Positions 33,516 to 44,680 of a DNA stretch of 64,000 nucleotides are shown piece by piece. This stretch comes from Trissonchulus latispiculum. Taxonomy: Eukaryota > Nematoda > Enoplea > Enoplida > Ironidae. The stretch's first letter is position 1. Every line of letters begins with the position of its first letter. The notes under the pieces were generated by a model that saw nothing but the letters and a program-made list of their open reading frames with translations, did no database searches and had not been told where the DNA came from. Both the position numbers and the translations under genes were made by a program. The stretch is from positions 30,077 through 94,076 of the forward strand of contig JASAND010026764.1 of NCBI GenBank assembly GCA_030248195.1, given 5' to 3'.

Positions 33516-35480
33516 TTCAACCCGCGGGATGAAATAGTTGCCCTTCTTCTTGTCCAGATCATATCTGTCGACTAGGCTACTTTTACTACTTTTACTTTTC
33601 AAAGTGCTTCTTTACTATGTTGATGACGAAAATGCTGGAACATAACTGTGATGAAACTACTGAAAATCTACTGAAACTACGATATCACCATTAGAGCTGT
33701 CGCATACAAATTAGGTGAAGAAGTACCATCGCTAAGCTAGATACTTCAATATTTTCATTCCTGACCCCGACCTAAATATTTCTGCCAACGTCTCATTGAG
33801 AGTTCTCAGTTTTCGTAAGCTGGCGAGTTGTTTACAAATTTTAACTTGAGATCAGCTCCATCTACCTACATTCCTTGACACTCTTCCTCGCATGGTTCAT
33901 TCCTGAGTTCAAACCTTCACACACTGTGGTTGCCTGCTTAGTGTGCTATTATCTTTTTAGATTGGTACGTCGTTTCTTGCGTTCGTAAGAGTCCCAAGTT
34001 TAATCATAATTCACTTCTGCAGAAAAACTTACGTATTGCTGACGACGAGGCCCAGAAGTGGTTCATATTCACGACGCCGGAACTAACTGAAGACCAATCA
34101 TCATTTATAGGAACACTATGAGGAACTTGAACAGTTTTTTTTATGATTTCACCAGTTTGCGTTATCAATTCATTTTATGCTTCTTTGTTTGTTCTTTGAA
34201 CACAAATGGCTAGCTTTTTAACATCTATTTCCTGAAAATGTGATTTAACTTTCGTTTGTACTTTAACTTTGATGCTTTGGCCACATTGTTTGTGGAGTCA
34301 CTGTGTAGAATTTACTTAATACAATGGCATGTTGATATTTGTAATATTATTATTTGCAACAGGTCAATCAAGCTAGTTATCCAGTTGGAAGAACAATTGC
34401 CTCTTTATGTTTGATTCAATAATATTGGCTAATACCAAGAGTTTATACATAAGAGTATGACAAGCGTCATACGCTATGTATTATCAGCTCGCTACATCCG
34501 ATGCGCGCTATCGGCTGACCCCCTCCATAAATTGTCAAAGAAATTCGAACGCTATGTTTACACGCAACAGACGCACATTTAACCAACTGACTAAAGTCTG
34601 ACACAAAAATGTGTGTACAAAATTTGTAAGGCCTCCAGTGAACTCAGTATACGTCGTAACCCCATAAAACCATATATTTTCGGAATCCTTGCAGCGAGAT
34701 GAACATTTTTATAAAATTTAAAATTTTTTTAAAATTTCAAAAATTTTAAAATATCGGTTTTTCGGGGAATTTTATCGGACCCTTCTTTAAAACTTAACTG
34801 TTTTTAAGGGTCTTTATTCAAATTGTGCTTAGATTGGATAGATTTTCATTCCTAAGGTATTTTAAAGGCGTTTCAAATACGCAAAGGAATTATAGTGACT
34901 TTCAATTAATTGTCAGGGTGTCAGAAGCTGATTTAGCCGGTTTAGCTCAGCAATTTTCTGAGCGTCGTACCACCGCTGTGCTGTCCGCTTCCTCTAACCT
35001 ATAAATGTAAACAAATTTTAGAAAGCTTTTGGATTACAATCACAAATCCCATTACAAAAGTTGGCTAACTTCAGCTGCTTATCTCTGGAAATTGAAACAG
35101 CAGAAAAGGCAGCAAGCAAACAAATCTAGTACTACGTTTTACGTATATAGTCCTCTTAATGAAACTACATATAATCATAAAGTTTTGTTGACGGAGCTGA
35201 CAAAGTAGTCAATCCCAAGTTGCTAACATCCTTTGGTCAATTTCTCATTGACAAAGATTGAAGAGTAATTTCATAACTAAACAAGGGTTGAGCCGCTCAG
35301 CTACCTATTTGCTGGGGTAGAGACATCGAATGGCTTTACGGAGTCAAGTCAATTGTTTAAAAGTCTGGAAATATATTGTCACCTATATATTAATGAGTCT
35401 CTGAATTTAGACATTCTTTAATCATTTGCAGAACGAAACCACTTTTAGGGGTCTTCTTGTTTACTCCACTCCATTCAGTC
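33516..35480. other. No gene recognised
   Basis: AT-rich. A copy of the AAGAGTRTGAC hairpin repeat lies at about 34437-34580, and an AAATTTTAAAATTT-rich stretch at 34710-34760. Nothing else can be supported. Confidence 0.5.
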
Positions 35481-36712
35481 TACTTTCATCAGTCAGAATC
35501 GCATTAGTCCGAATTTCATTAGTCAGAATTTCGTTAGTTAGAATTTCATTAGTCAGAATTTAAGTTTTGAAATAATATAAGTTGTACTTTCATTTGTCAG
35601 AATTTCATAAGAACATTTTTAGGCAGCCGACTGTAACTGAAACTGAAACTGAAACTATATTGGGTAAAAGACTTAAACTCGGACTGAAACTAGTTTCAGT
35701 CTTTCCTTAAATCTTGAAATTTTTAAGATTTTGAGCTTCGATTCTGTTAACATTGCTGTAAGAGAGGCTGAATAAACATTAAATTATGCTTTATATTAAC
35801 TCAGAGAGCTGGAAACCGTTGTTTTTAAAGCGAACTGAAACTGAAACTGAAACTCCGACTGAAACTAAAACTAAAACTGAAATTATTTTACGTTGCCGAC
35901 TGAAACTTAAACTGAAACTGAAACTATTTTGGTCCGCCGACTGAAACTTACACTGAAACTGAAACTATTTTGGTTCGCCGACTGAAACTGAAAGTGAAAC
36001 TGAAACTAAAATCGGCTACTGAAACAACACTAAAGAGAAGACAGAGCTGAAATAAACTCTTTTTTCAACCAACAACATCAATTTCACATCAACCAACTCT
36101 TCCCCCAAAAGACCCTTGATGATTTGCGCCATACCAAGAGTACATAATCGAACAGTTATTACGTACTCTTGGCCATTCTGATTCTTTTAGCATTCGAAAA
36201 AGATGTAGGAAGGTGTAGGCGAGGCGGAACCAACCCAATTGTTGGGAATCCCTTTTGTAGTGTTGTTTCAGTAGGCCATTTTAGTTTCAGCTTCAGTTTT
36301 TCAGCCGCCATCTAAAATGTTTTCGGTTTCAGCTTCAGTTTCAGTCGTTGCCCCAAAATATTTTCAGTTTCAGTTTCAGTGACTGAAACATCACTACCCT
36401 TTTGAAAAGAGAGTTTTGCTCGTTGCTGCTGGTTGGCAGAGCCACAGCCAAGACATATATTTGTGTCGACAAGAGGCCTTTTTATAAAATTATCATCAAG
36501 ATCAGCCATCTTGTTACACTTTGCGCCCGGTGACAAACGAAATTTTGACTAATGAAATTCTGAATCATGAAATTCTGACTTACGAAATTCTGGCAAATGA
36601 AAGTTCAACTTATATTATTTCAAAAACCTAAATTCTGACTAATGAAAGTTTGAAAAGTTAGTTTCTGACTAATGAAATTCTGACATATGAAATTCTGACC
36701 ACTGAAGATAAA
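35481..36712. mobile_element. 1.2-kb element with TIRs made of GTCAGAATTTCATTA subrepeats
   Basis: The left 35490-35620 block, repeated CATTAGTCAGAATTTC units plus a unique AATATAAGTTG part, is inverted at 36537-36712. Nested inside are (GAAACT)n arrays. The layout copies, at small scale, the TIR design of the 4.7-kb and 4.86-kb elements. No target duplication is obvious. Confidence 0.65.
35626..36395. repeat. (ACTGAA)n arrays in inverted arrangement
   Basis: GAAACTGAAACTGAAACT arrays at 35635-35660 and 35830-36015 face reversed arrays (CAGTTTCAGCTTCAG) at 36265-36390. A shorter related stretch is at 10770-10815. A copy of the CCAAGAGTACATAAT hairpin is enclosed at 36133-36168. Confidence 0.75.
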
Positions 36713-37230
36713 CCCACCACTCTACCCTTTGTTGAAATGGCCACCTCATTGAAGTCTGGCAAAATCCTCTCGATACTGAAGTCTACTGAATGCCTTACAA
36801 TTTTAAAATAGATGTCTTTAGTTTTTTAAAGAGTGCACTAGAATTGAACTTATGCAAAAGTAAACCTTTGCATAACCACAAGCACTGTTGCATAATTTCG
36901 CTGGGAGCCAGTTACCAGGTGATACACAATAATAGATAGGCATAGCTGTTCCAGTAGCATGTGTATACATGTTTACGCATCTAGGTGTTATCTAATTTTA
37001 TTGACAATCTTTCGCTGGGCAGTTTTAATGTGTTTTCAGGCAGCGCAAGCAAAACTATTTTCATTTGTTTTGAAAAAGGGCACTTTTAAATTAAATTGGA
37101 AAAGTTGCAGCTTCCTGTTTCTAAAATTTTCAAACACATTCTTTTCGGTTTATTTCTAACATCCCAATTTCTATGTATTAAGAAGCTATGATAAAGTTTC
37201 TGTCTTCATAGATTGTCTTTTCAGTAGAGT

Positions 37231-38240
37231 TTAAGGTGCTGGTTCGGGTATTTGCAGCAAATTTTGAAAGACTGTAATTTGCTCAATTTTTGGAGTTCAA
37301 CAATAATTTTTATATCATTTTAAAGCCTAGAATGTGCTTGTTACAACTAGGTACAGTATAGCTGTCTCATTTCAACTCTTCGGCTTGAACAACATAATAT
37401 TTGAACAACGACTTGCAATAACATGAAAACAATTTTTGAACATGGATTTCTCGAAGTGTGGGAAAACTCACGAAAAGCGACCAGTTCAGGCTTCAAAAGA
37501 AACGTCTTCCTGAGGGCTATTTTTTCTGAAACTGTTTAATGAGTAAAGAAGCTCAAGACTTAGAGAAAAACGTAAATTTGGTCCGATTTTCGTCAAAATT
37601 TTCAAGTTTGGACGCTTATTTCTCTCGAACTGAAAGTCAAAATGCAAAACCATGAAAAACAGCCCTCAGCAATTGTCTCAAAAATACATGTGTAAAGCCG
37701 TTTTTTAATTGATTGCATGAGTTGAGAGAAATCCGTGTTCAAAACACTTTAGTTGCTATTTTCAAAATTTCACATTTTCGCTGCTGTGCGCCGGCAGAGA
37801 TACCACAGAGAGCCCTCCTTTGGGCGTAAGATGTCCTTTAGGACCACAAATATGGACAATACTTGACCGACGGACCAGAGCTGTTGAAGCTGTCGAAATC
37901 TTGCAATATTTGATTTTTCGAAAAATGGCCGGTTTTGGCCTCGAAAATTCATTTTCGCTGTTATCTCTTAAACCTTAAGGAATCGAAGAAAACTCTTAAG
38001 AGCAAAGTTGTAGGTCTTGGTGAGAGGATTCGAATGACTATAAGTTCATCCATGTAGGGTGGTCACAGTGCAAGTTATGGCGGAATAAAGCTAATTTCTC
38101 CAAAACTCACATTTCCAAGCCGCGACTTTTCTAACATGTTTTATAGGGTAAATAATGTAATTGTAGCAAATTTGAATAAATTTCAACGACAATTGCGCTT
38201 TTAAAGCCCAAAAATACACGACCCCGAACCAGCACCTTAA
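37231..38240. mobile_element. TTAA-bounded element, family B copy 1
   Basis: Termini TTAAGGTGCTGGTTCGGG and CCCGAACCAGCACCTTAA are perfect inverted repeats bounded by TTAA. The interior matches the reverse complement of 47384-48210. Family B shares its outer terminal bases with family A at 265 and 55602. The minus-strand frame at 37770-37952 is mirrored in the other copy but has no domain. Confidence 0.8.
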
Positions 38241-38439
38241 GATCTAAATTAGATTCAAGATGTATTCATAGTTACTGTCGCAAGCAGACGTGCGACGACA
38301 TGCACGCGCGTATATATGTAAGCTTCTGCATGCGTTGGTGAGCATGAATATGTCACAACTAATTTTAAACGAAAACGGCATGTTAGAATGTGAGGCGTCG
38401 ACGCGCGTCTCTATGCGTTCGCGACTATGAATGCACCTT

Positions 38440-38578
38440 AAAGCTTGGTTGGATTGTCTAATGATGGTTCAATCGGTAGAGCCTAGACTAATGAACGTTG
38501 TGGATGCAATTCTCACTAGAGAGTGGAAATTTTTGGAACTCGAACGCTGTAGTAAAACTTTTTTTTTTAAATTCACCA

Positions 38579-38639
<61 letters not shown>

Positions 38640-38640
38640 T
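38440..38640 (+). repeat. tRNA-derived SINE-like repeat with (TA)n tail
   Basis: TGGTTCAATCGGTAGAGCCT is a good tRNA A box and D arm. About 35 bases on, GTGGATGCAATTCTCAC resembles a T arm with a degenerate B box. A T-run at 38561-38570 and a TA microsatellite at 38579-38637 follow, like the tail of a SINE. It lies just upstream of the desaturase start codon. Confidence 0.4.
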
Positions 38641-38723
38641 ATATATCTTACTTGCAGCTACTCGACTGTCAATTGTTACACTAGTTTTTGTAGTTTTCAG
38701 TTTGCTTCCAGTTTTTATCAGTT

Positions 38724-41286
38724 ATGATTTTGGAGGACTCTTCTGACAATAGAACCAGTTATGGATTTATTGATAAGTATCATTATCAGCGGCGACGTGA
38801 TATTCTTGGTAGGTATTAACCAAAATAGTATGAACTACTGTTGTAATGTAAAGAATCTCCCATAGATGTGGATATGAAAAATTCTTCGTCGGAAAGTTTG
38901 GATTATGCTTGGAGTGGTTGGAGGGAATTTTAGAAAAAAAATTGACTTCGCTGGTCGACCCAGGGACCTTTCGGCCAGTCGGCGAGAATGCTAACCATTA
39001 CGCCACACAGGTTGGAGATATTGGTTTGCATTGTAAAACGAAACATTTATAATTCAAATCGTCAGGTTTCGACGAAAACTTTTTTCTTCTTTCAACCTGA
39101 TTCCATTTTGTTTCAGAGGCCCATCCAGAGATCCGCCAGCTGATGCGAATTGATCCCAGTTTCAAGTTCGTGGCGGGCGCCTGTGCCGCAACCCAGCTCC
39201 TGATTGGCTATTGGCTCCGCAGTTCTCCGCTGTGGATCGTTGTGGCTATGGCTGTGGGGGTGGGATCCCTCTTTTGCTGTGCCATCGCCAACTCAACCCA
39301 CGAACTGGTTCATGACCAGGCATTTTTCAATGATCCGTTGGCGAATAAAATCTTTGGGACACTGGTTAACTTTTCGCTGGGTTGGCCCTCAATTGGTGGT
39401 TACTATCGAACTCATCGAAATCATCATTCCTACCTGGGAACGGATCTGGATGCGAAATATCCGTCCCTGGAGGAGGCGGAGAAATACGACCAGTCCGTCT
39501 GGGGTCGAATTAGGTTCATCTTTTCGCATCCACTTTCCGGTGGAGAACGGTGGGGTAAAAATGTGGACGAACCCGCAACCCCGTTTATGATCTGGTGCTT
39601 TCGCTCCGTGTGGGCCTTTAATGTCGTGATTTTCTTGGTGGCTGGATGGAGATCCTATCTCTACATTTTCGTTTCGTTTTGGATAAATGACTGTATTTTT
39701 GTTCAGGTAAATTTTAGCTTAGTTTCTTATTTGTATACAAGCTCACGTGAATCGTTTCTTCGTCGATGGTTTCTCCAGGTCCAACGTTGCCCCCTTTGGC
39801 CTTAATATTTAGATGTCTACCGTGATTTTTAAAGGTGGCTTACAGATTGATCCTTACTGATTATCGCTAAATTAAATTAAATTTTAGTACAATTTCTGCC
39901 ATCTGTAAAAAAGCAGTAACACCACCATAACTAAAAATTGTTGACTCTCAACATGCTCAAATTCAAGATCAAATACTGCTTTGCTGGAGGAATCGAACGT
40001 GACAAATCGATTGAAGGATGGAATTTTGCGAGAGAGCAAGATGAAGCTAAAGTTTTTTAATTTTGGTTCAGATTTCTATTTTTAGGGTAGTAAGAATTTT
40101 GCAGATCACTGGGTGGACGAGGAAAAGCCATACGCCCGGTCCTATTATGGTTGGTATAATTTGATCGATTTCAATATCGGATTTCATCGAGAGCATCATG
40201 ATTTTCCAAATATTCCCGGTCGATACCTACCTTATGTACGATGTGATGTTTTAACAGGGTTAATACCAAGAGTACATAATAACTAAGAGTGTGACAATTG
40301 TTTCCTTTAGACATCATCTGCAAGATAACGGCTGACCTCCCCCCCCCCCCCGACGAATTGGACCCCAGTGACCCCCCCCACAAATGAGTACCTAGTACAC
40401 ATTTGCGTACCATCCACTCGCTTGTATGTTTATGTTTGAAGCTCGAAAGTGGTCAGCTGCTGATAGAACGTTTTTGGCTTTAACACATCAAGATACAAGC
40501 GAGTGATGGTGCACAAATGTGTACTAGGTACTCATTTGTGGGAGGGGGGGTCACTGGGTCCCAATTTGTGGGGGTCAGGTGTTATCGTGCAGAATAACTA
40601 AGAGTGTAACGATTGTCACACTCTTGGTTATTATGTACTCTTGTCAATACCTATGGACATTATTCGTAAAAATAAATAACAGAGGGGCAAAGAAATGAAC
40701 GTGAAAAAAGAAAATAGCTAGGAAAACTGGTTTCCATGTAAATATGATGCTAAGTATGATGTTATCCCAATGATATCTTTCATTCTTGTTAATTTCCGTC
40801 AAGAAAATGAGGTAAACGCGTGCTGGCAGACGGATCCACGAAGGATGCCGTGGCTCTCTCTCCTGTTTCGGACTAAAGGTGCATTCATAGTCGCGAACAC
40901 ACAGAGACGCGCGTAGACGTAACAGGCCGTTTTAACCGTTTAAAATCAGTTGTACCAAATTCAAGCTCACGAACGCATGCAGACGATACGTACGCGCGTC
41001 TGCTTGCGACAGGAACTATGAATGCACCTTAAGGCTTTCGCATTGATACATAACTGCAGGGCAGGTCTTTTCATTAGGTATTTTTGTTAATTTCGACATG
41101 ACATATTTTTTCGCATGTTTGTAGGTAACAAAGATAGCCAGTGAATTCTACCAAGATCCAGTGAATATTGCAGAAAGTCTTTTTGAGGACGTTCTAGCAG
41201 TTCTGAAGGCCCCGCCCGGGGAAGGACTTCGAAAGCATGCCAATAAGCTGACACTATCTCAAGCCGCTTTTGAGAAAAATAAGTGA
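38724..41286 (+). CDS. DEGS1: Sphingolipid delta-4 desaturase (DES1 family), four exons
   Basis: Exons 38724-38808, 39117-39706, 40086-40235 and 41125-41286 join to 987 nt (328 residues), close to the 323 residues of vertebrate DES1. The family introduces the delta-4 double bond of ceramide in the endoplasmic reticulum membrane. The N-terminus has the DES-specific pattern RRRDIL...HPEIRQLMRIDP. Hydrophobic segments follow (LLIGYWL, WIVVAMAVGVGSLFCC). The three iron-binding histidine boxes are HELVHD, HRNHH and HREHHDFPNIPG. All introns are GT-AG with phases that restore the frame exactly. The sequence is diverged: where relatives have LHPxxGHFIxEHY it reads GSKNFADHW, keeping one histidine. 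Introns carry a tRNA-derived repeat (intron 1) and a large fold-back (intron 3). The start ATG is the first in frame. Confidence 0.93.
38945..39012 (-). repeat. tRNA-derived SINE remnant in desaturase intron 1
   Basis: The minus strand reads TGTGGCGTAATGGTTAGCAT (a strong A box), then CGCCGACTGGCCGAAAGG, then CTGGGTCGACCAGC, a degenerate B-box arm, then a T-run. A and B boxes are at tRNA-like spacing. Confidence 0.6.
40259..40672. mobile_element. Fold-back element in desaturase intron 3
   Basis: TTAATACCAAGAGTACATAA at the left pairs with TTATGTACTCTTGTCAATAC at the right. Inner blocks (AACTAAGAGTGTGACAATTG, a C-run, AATGAGTACCTAGTACACAT) are mirrored in the same order. The arms are about 190 bp. 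It shares its motifs with repeats at 32698, 34437, 36133 and 45116. Confidence 0.75.
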
Positions 41287-42442
41287 AGTCTAGAATGTTT
41301 TCACTGGAATAAACTAATTTTACATTCCCCCTTCTGTTTGTGGCTACACTATTCTTGTTTACAACCATTCATCACAGTAAAGCATTGCATTAGTCAGGCT
41401 AATCTGTGGTATCCAAAAAATAAACACGAGGTCCTGAGGTCTGAGGGTCTATAAGTGTGTTCGGGAAAATTTTCAAATCTTTAAGAAATTGGAAATCGTG
41501 TATAATAAAAGGGTTAATTAGAAAATATCAATATCCTCGATGTTGTACTGCTGAGCAGTAGGCCCGGGTCAAGATTAGTTTCAGTTTTTGATCTGGGGTT
41601 ATTGGGATTCTTTGGGGGTTCTTAAATTTTTTTCGAGAGATCTGATCGTCTGCTATTTAGTTTTAAGAGTTTGCTAGAGGTTCTAAGGGTTCTGGAGTCT
41701 GGGTATTCCGAAAAGTGTGTGCGTTACTCTTATATCTATTACGAACTTGCTCCTTTTGTCATCAGCTTTCGATTGGATATTGGATGTAGTATACAGAAAT
41801 TTTAATCTAAATTTGTGAGAAAAGCCTTGAGTCCCCCAGTACAGCCCAGTTATATGCTGCATATCTGGTGACTGTATACAGACAGACAGATTCATACGCA
41901 CTGAACATATCATGGCACTTGAAGTGTCTGATAGAAAAGATCCGCTACATAGTCACGTTGCCGTAGTTACCAAGTGTTGGATACAAACGCATTTGTGATT
42001 TAAGGAAAAAATTTGAGAACCTCCTTCTTCCGATGGGGGTTCTTGGGGGTTCTAACTTTTATCTTGTCATGTGCCGAAGGATGGAACGTAGCTATGTAAT
42101 TGAGTAGTTTTGGATAGTGCATTAAAAGTAGTATCAAGCTACAATTTCAGTTTCAAAACATTCAAGGGATTACACCAAATAGGTTAATCTTAACATTGTT
42201 TTAAACGCTAATTAATCTCCGGTTGAGCCGTAAATTAAGTGGAGTTTAAGTTGATCTGAAGTTAATCTTTTGCAAACCGCTGGGCCACATAGCGTCCAGA
42301 ATTAGCTTCAGATTACCGCCATATGAATCGGGAACTTTTAGTTCTGCCCCTGACGAGCTTTAGCAAGGGATTGTCATTTCTACTGTATAATTTGACCCGA
42401 ACATTCTCCAAAATTTAAAAATTATACAAAATACAGTCAGTA
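41287..42442. other. Downstream of the desaturase; no further gene
   Basis: After the 3' UTR the sequence is AT-rich with CTTGGGGGTTCT-type short repeats around 41605-41635 and 42035-42055. Nothing else can be supported. Confidence 0.45.
41308..41313 (+). terminator. Polyadenylation signal of the desaturase gene
   Basis: A canonical AATAAA lies 22 bases after the TGA stop of exon 4. No other hexamer is as close. Confidence 0.75.
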
Positions 42443-42450
42443 TTTGAATT

Positions 42451-43052
42451 GGGTCTTATCTCGATTACCCCCACCACTCAAAATCCTTAAAACTTGACCA
42501 AATGAGCTAAAGTTTGGTATGGGTATGTGTTCGACTACGTTGAGTTCAAATATCGCAAAATTTTTCGATTTCGCGAAATTCGAATTTTTCGATTTCTAAG
42601 GTGGGACCAAGGGAACCTAAAAATTTTTTGTCTTCGATTTTGGTGAAAAGATATATATATATAATATATTATATATATATATTATATATAGGGGTTTTCC
42701 GGGTCGTAGAATACGAATCTGAAGTCCGTTTTTCGATTCAGCTTTTCGTTAGCTCACTATGAGCTAAAGATTTAAGCTTAAGATGTAAGCTTATACTGAG
42801 CTATCGAAAGCTGAATCGAAAAACGGACTACAGATTCGTATACGACCCGGAAAACCCCTACATACATCTTTTCAGCAACATCAAAGACAAAAAAGTTTTC
42901 GGTTTCCCTTAGAAATCGAAAAAATCGAATTTCGCGAAATCGAAAAATTTTGCGATATTTGAATTCAGTGTAGTCGAAAACATACTCAATTTTACCTCAT
43001 TTAGTCATGTTTTAAGGATTTTGAGTGGTGGGGGGTAATCGAGATAAGACCC
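42451..43052. mobile_element. Fold-back transposon with 8-bp target duplication
   Basis: GGGTCTTATCTCGATTACCC at the left is mirrored at the right (GGGTAATCGAGATAAGACCC). The inverted match continues almost to the centre (CGGGTCGTAGAATACGAATC mirrored at about 42825-42855). TTTGAATT flanks both ends (42443-42450 and 43053-43060). A TA-rich tract interrupts the left arm near 42650-42690. Non-coding. Confidence 0.85.
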
Positions 43053-43060
43053 TTTGAATT

Positions 43061-44384
43061 GACCCGGTTAAATTCAACTCGATATTAACTTTTCTTTACC
43101 TGATTTGGGACAAGAAAAATTTTAACACTAAACTGGTAAAATAAGTTAAACTGAAGTTAATCACCTTATTTAGATGTAAGTGGCCGCTTATGTATGTAGA
43201 CTTCTATACTTCTTTAGACTCCGACTTGAGATTCGATCCCCTACTGCGAGGATGTGGTGGCGCTATTAAGATAAGTTCAGAACTTATTCTGTAAAATTTT
43301 GATCTTAAGAATTTAAGTTTAAAGTTTTGTGTCCGGGACACTTTAGTAATAGATGGTTGTATTAGCAGTAGTAGGTTGTCTTAAAATCCGATACTTGGTT
43401 TGCGTTCAACCCTTCACGGATTTAGATAATAATGGTTTGCTTTAGTATTCAAGTAGCTATATACCTAATTGTGACATATTTTAGTTACTATCTTTAATAC
43501 CTAAACCCCAACATGTTTTAATATCTTCAATACCAAAATCTCCGAGTTGTAGCTACTTTCTAGAAGAGAATACAACAGGTTCAAAACACAAAAGTGCATT
43601 AAACTTCCTTCCTATCAAAGTATTGCATATTGCAGCCAACGTTTCATTATGACTGAACAGCCGAATCTGGGACACTACCATGGATGGTAAATTAGCACAG
43701 TGGGAAGACAAGTGTCTTCTGTGCCATCAGACATTTCGATGGAATTTAAAGACGTGGATCCTCGGATAAGCTATAACTGTTTCTTTAAGTGTTCATAGGA
43801 AAGATGTATTTTGATTAGGTACTGAAATTAACATAGCGGAAAGGACCATAATTGTGGGCGCCTGATTAGAGTTGAAGATACGCTTGGTGTAGAATCACCA
43901 GTAGGTATATATGTAGTCACCCCTTAGTGCTATTGTGCTTTCGAGTTGAGAGAGAAGGTTAGTTGCCAGGATTGTGTTGGTCAAGGGATGCTTCTAGGAA
44001 GTTTCCCTTGCATAATACGCCAACTAGAAGGAAAATTAATGCTAAATTGAGAGTTCTTTAAATCAGCAAAGTGCATTTAGTGTCTGGCTCTGGTGTTATG
44101 TTATTTTAAATTCACTAATTTACGCATGAATCATCCTTTTAATTTTGGGTACATTAGTTTCCTAGTTTAGCGGTATCGTGTTGGATTTGGGAAGCAATGT
44201 CATGTGGGGTGAAAAAGGTCCCCATGTGACTTGCAACTTCTCAATCCAGCTGAGTGTAATATATTAAAATGATGAAGCTATGGCAGATTTTCCTAGCTTT
44301 CCTATTTGAGTGCTCGGCCACCCTTCCCCTTTTCTTCTTCACTTCTTCCTCTTCTTTTCCTGTCTTCCCTTTTTTGGTCCTGCA
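43061..44384. other. No recognised gene
   Basis: AT-rich intergenic sequence; nothing beyond a pyrimidine-rich run at 44325-44375. Confidence 0.5.
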
Positions 44385-44680
44385 CCCTCCGAGCGGGTAT
44401 ATAGGTTTCAGCCATCCTAGTCACTATTGATATGCGGGGGGCAATCGTTATCGGTATCTAAGATCTCGGTTGCCCTGAGTGTGACTGCGGCCACCTTAGC
44501 ATCAAGCTAAGGGGCCAATAACCGCACGTCAGATCTGCTTGGGGGTCATGTTTTCTGTCCGTGACCTTTGTCTCTCCGCCTCTTTGTCTGCCAATCTGCG
44601 GACCGCGGGGAGCAGCACGCAAAAGGTCTCTTCGAGTACCTGAACAGTGCTGGGCACCACGACAAAAAAAAAAAAAAAAA
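44385..44680 (+). mobile_element. Short structured repeat family S, copy 2, with poly(A) tail
   Basis: Matches 6622-6888 in blocks (TAGGTTTCAGCCATCCTAGT; CTTGGGGGTCATGTTTTCTG versus CTTGGGGGTCATGTTTCTG) and ends in A17 at 44664-44680. Stems: GGGCAATCG / CGGTTGCCC (44439-44475, one G-U) and CCTTAGC / GCTAAGG (44494-44512). The A-tail implies retroposition by LINE machinery. Confidence 0.7.

Noticed and set aside
38431..38727. 98-codon frame containing a long YIYIYI run
   Set aside because: Produced by the TA microsatellite; the real desaturase start at 38724 is in a different context.
39204..39590. 128-codon frame inside the desaturase
   Set aside because: Out-of-frame shadow of exon 2.
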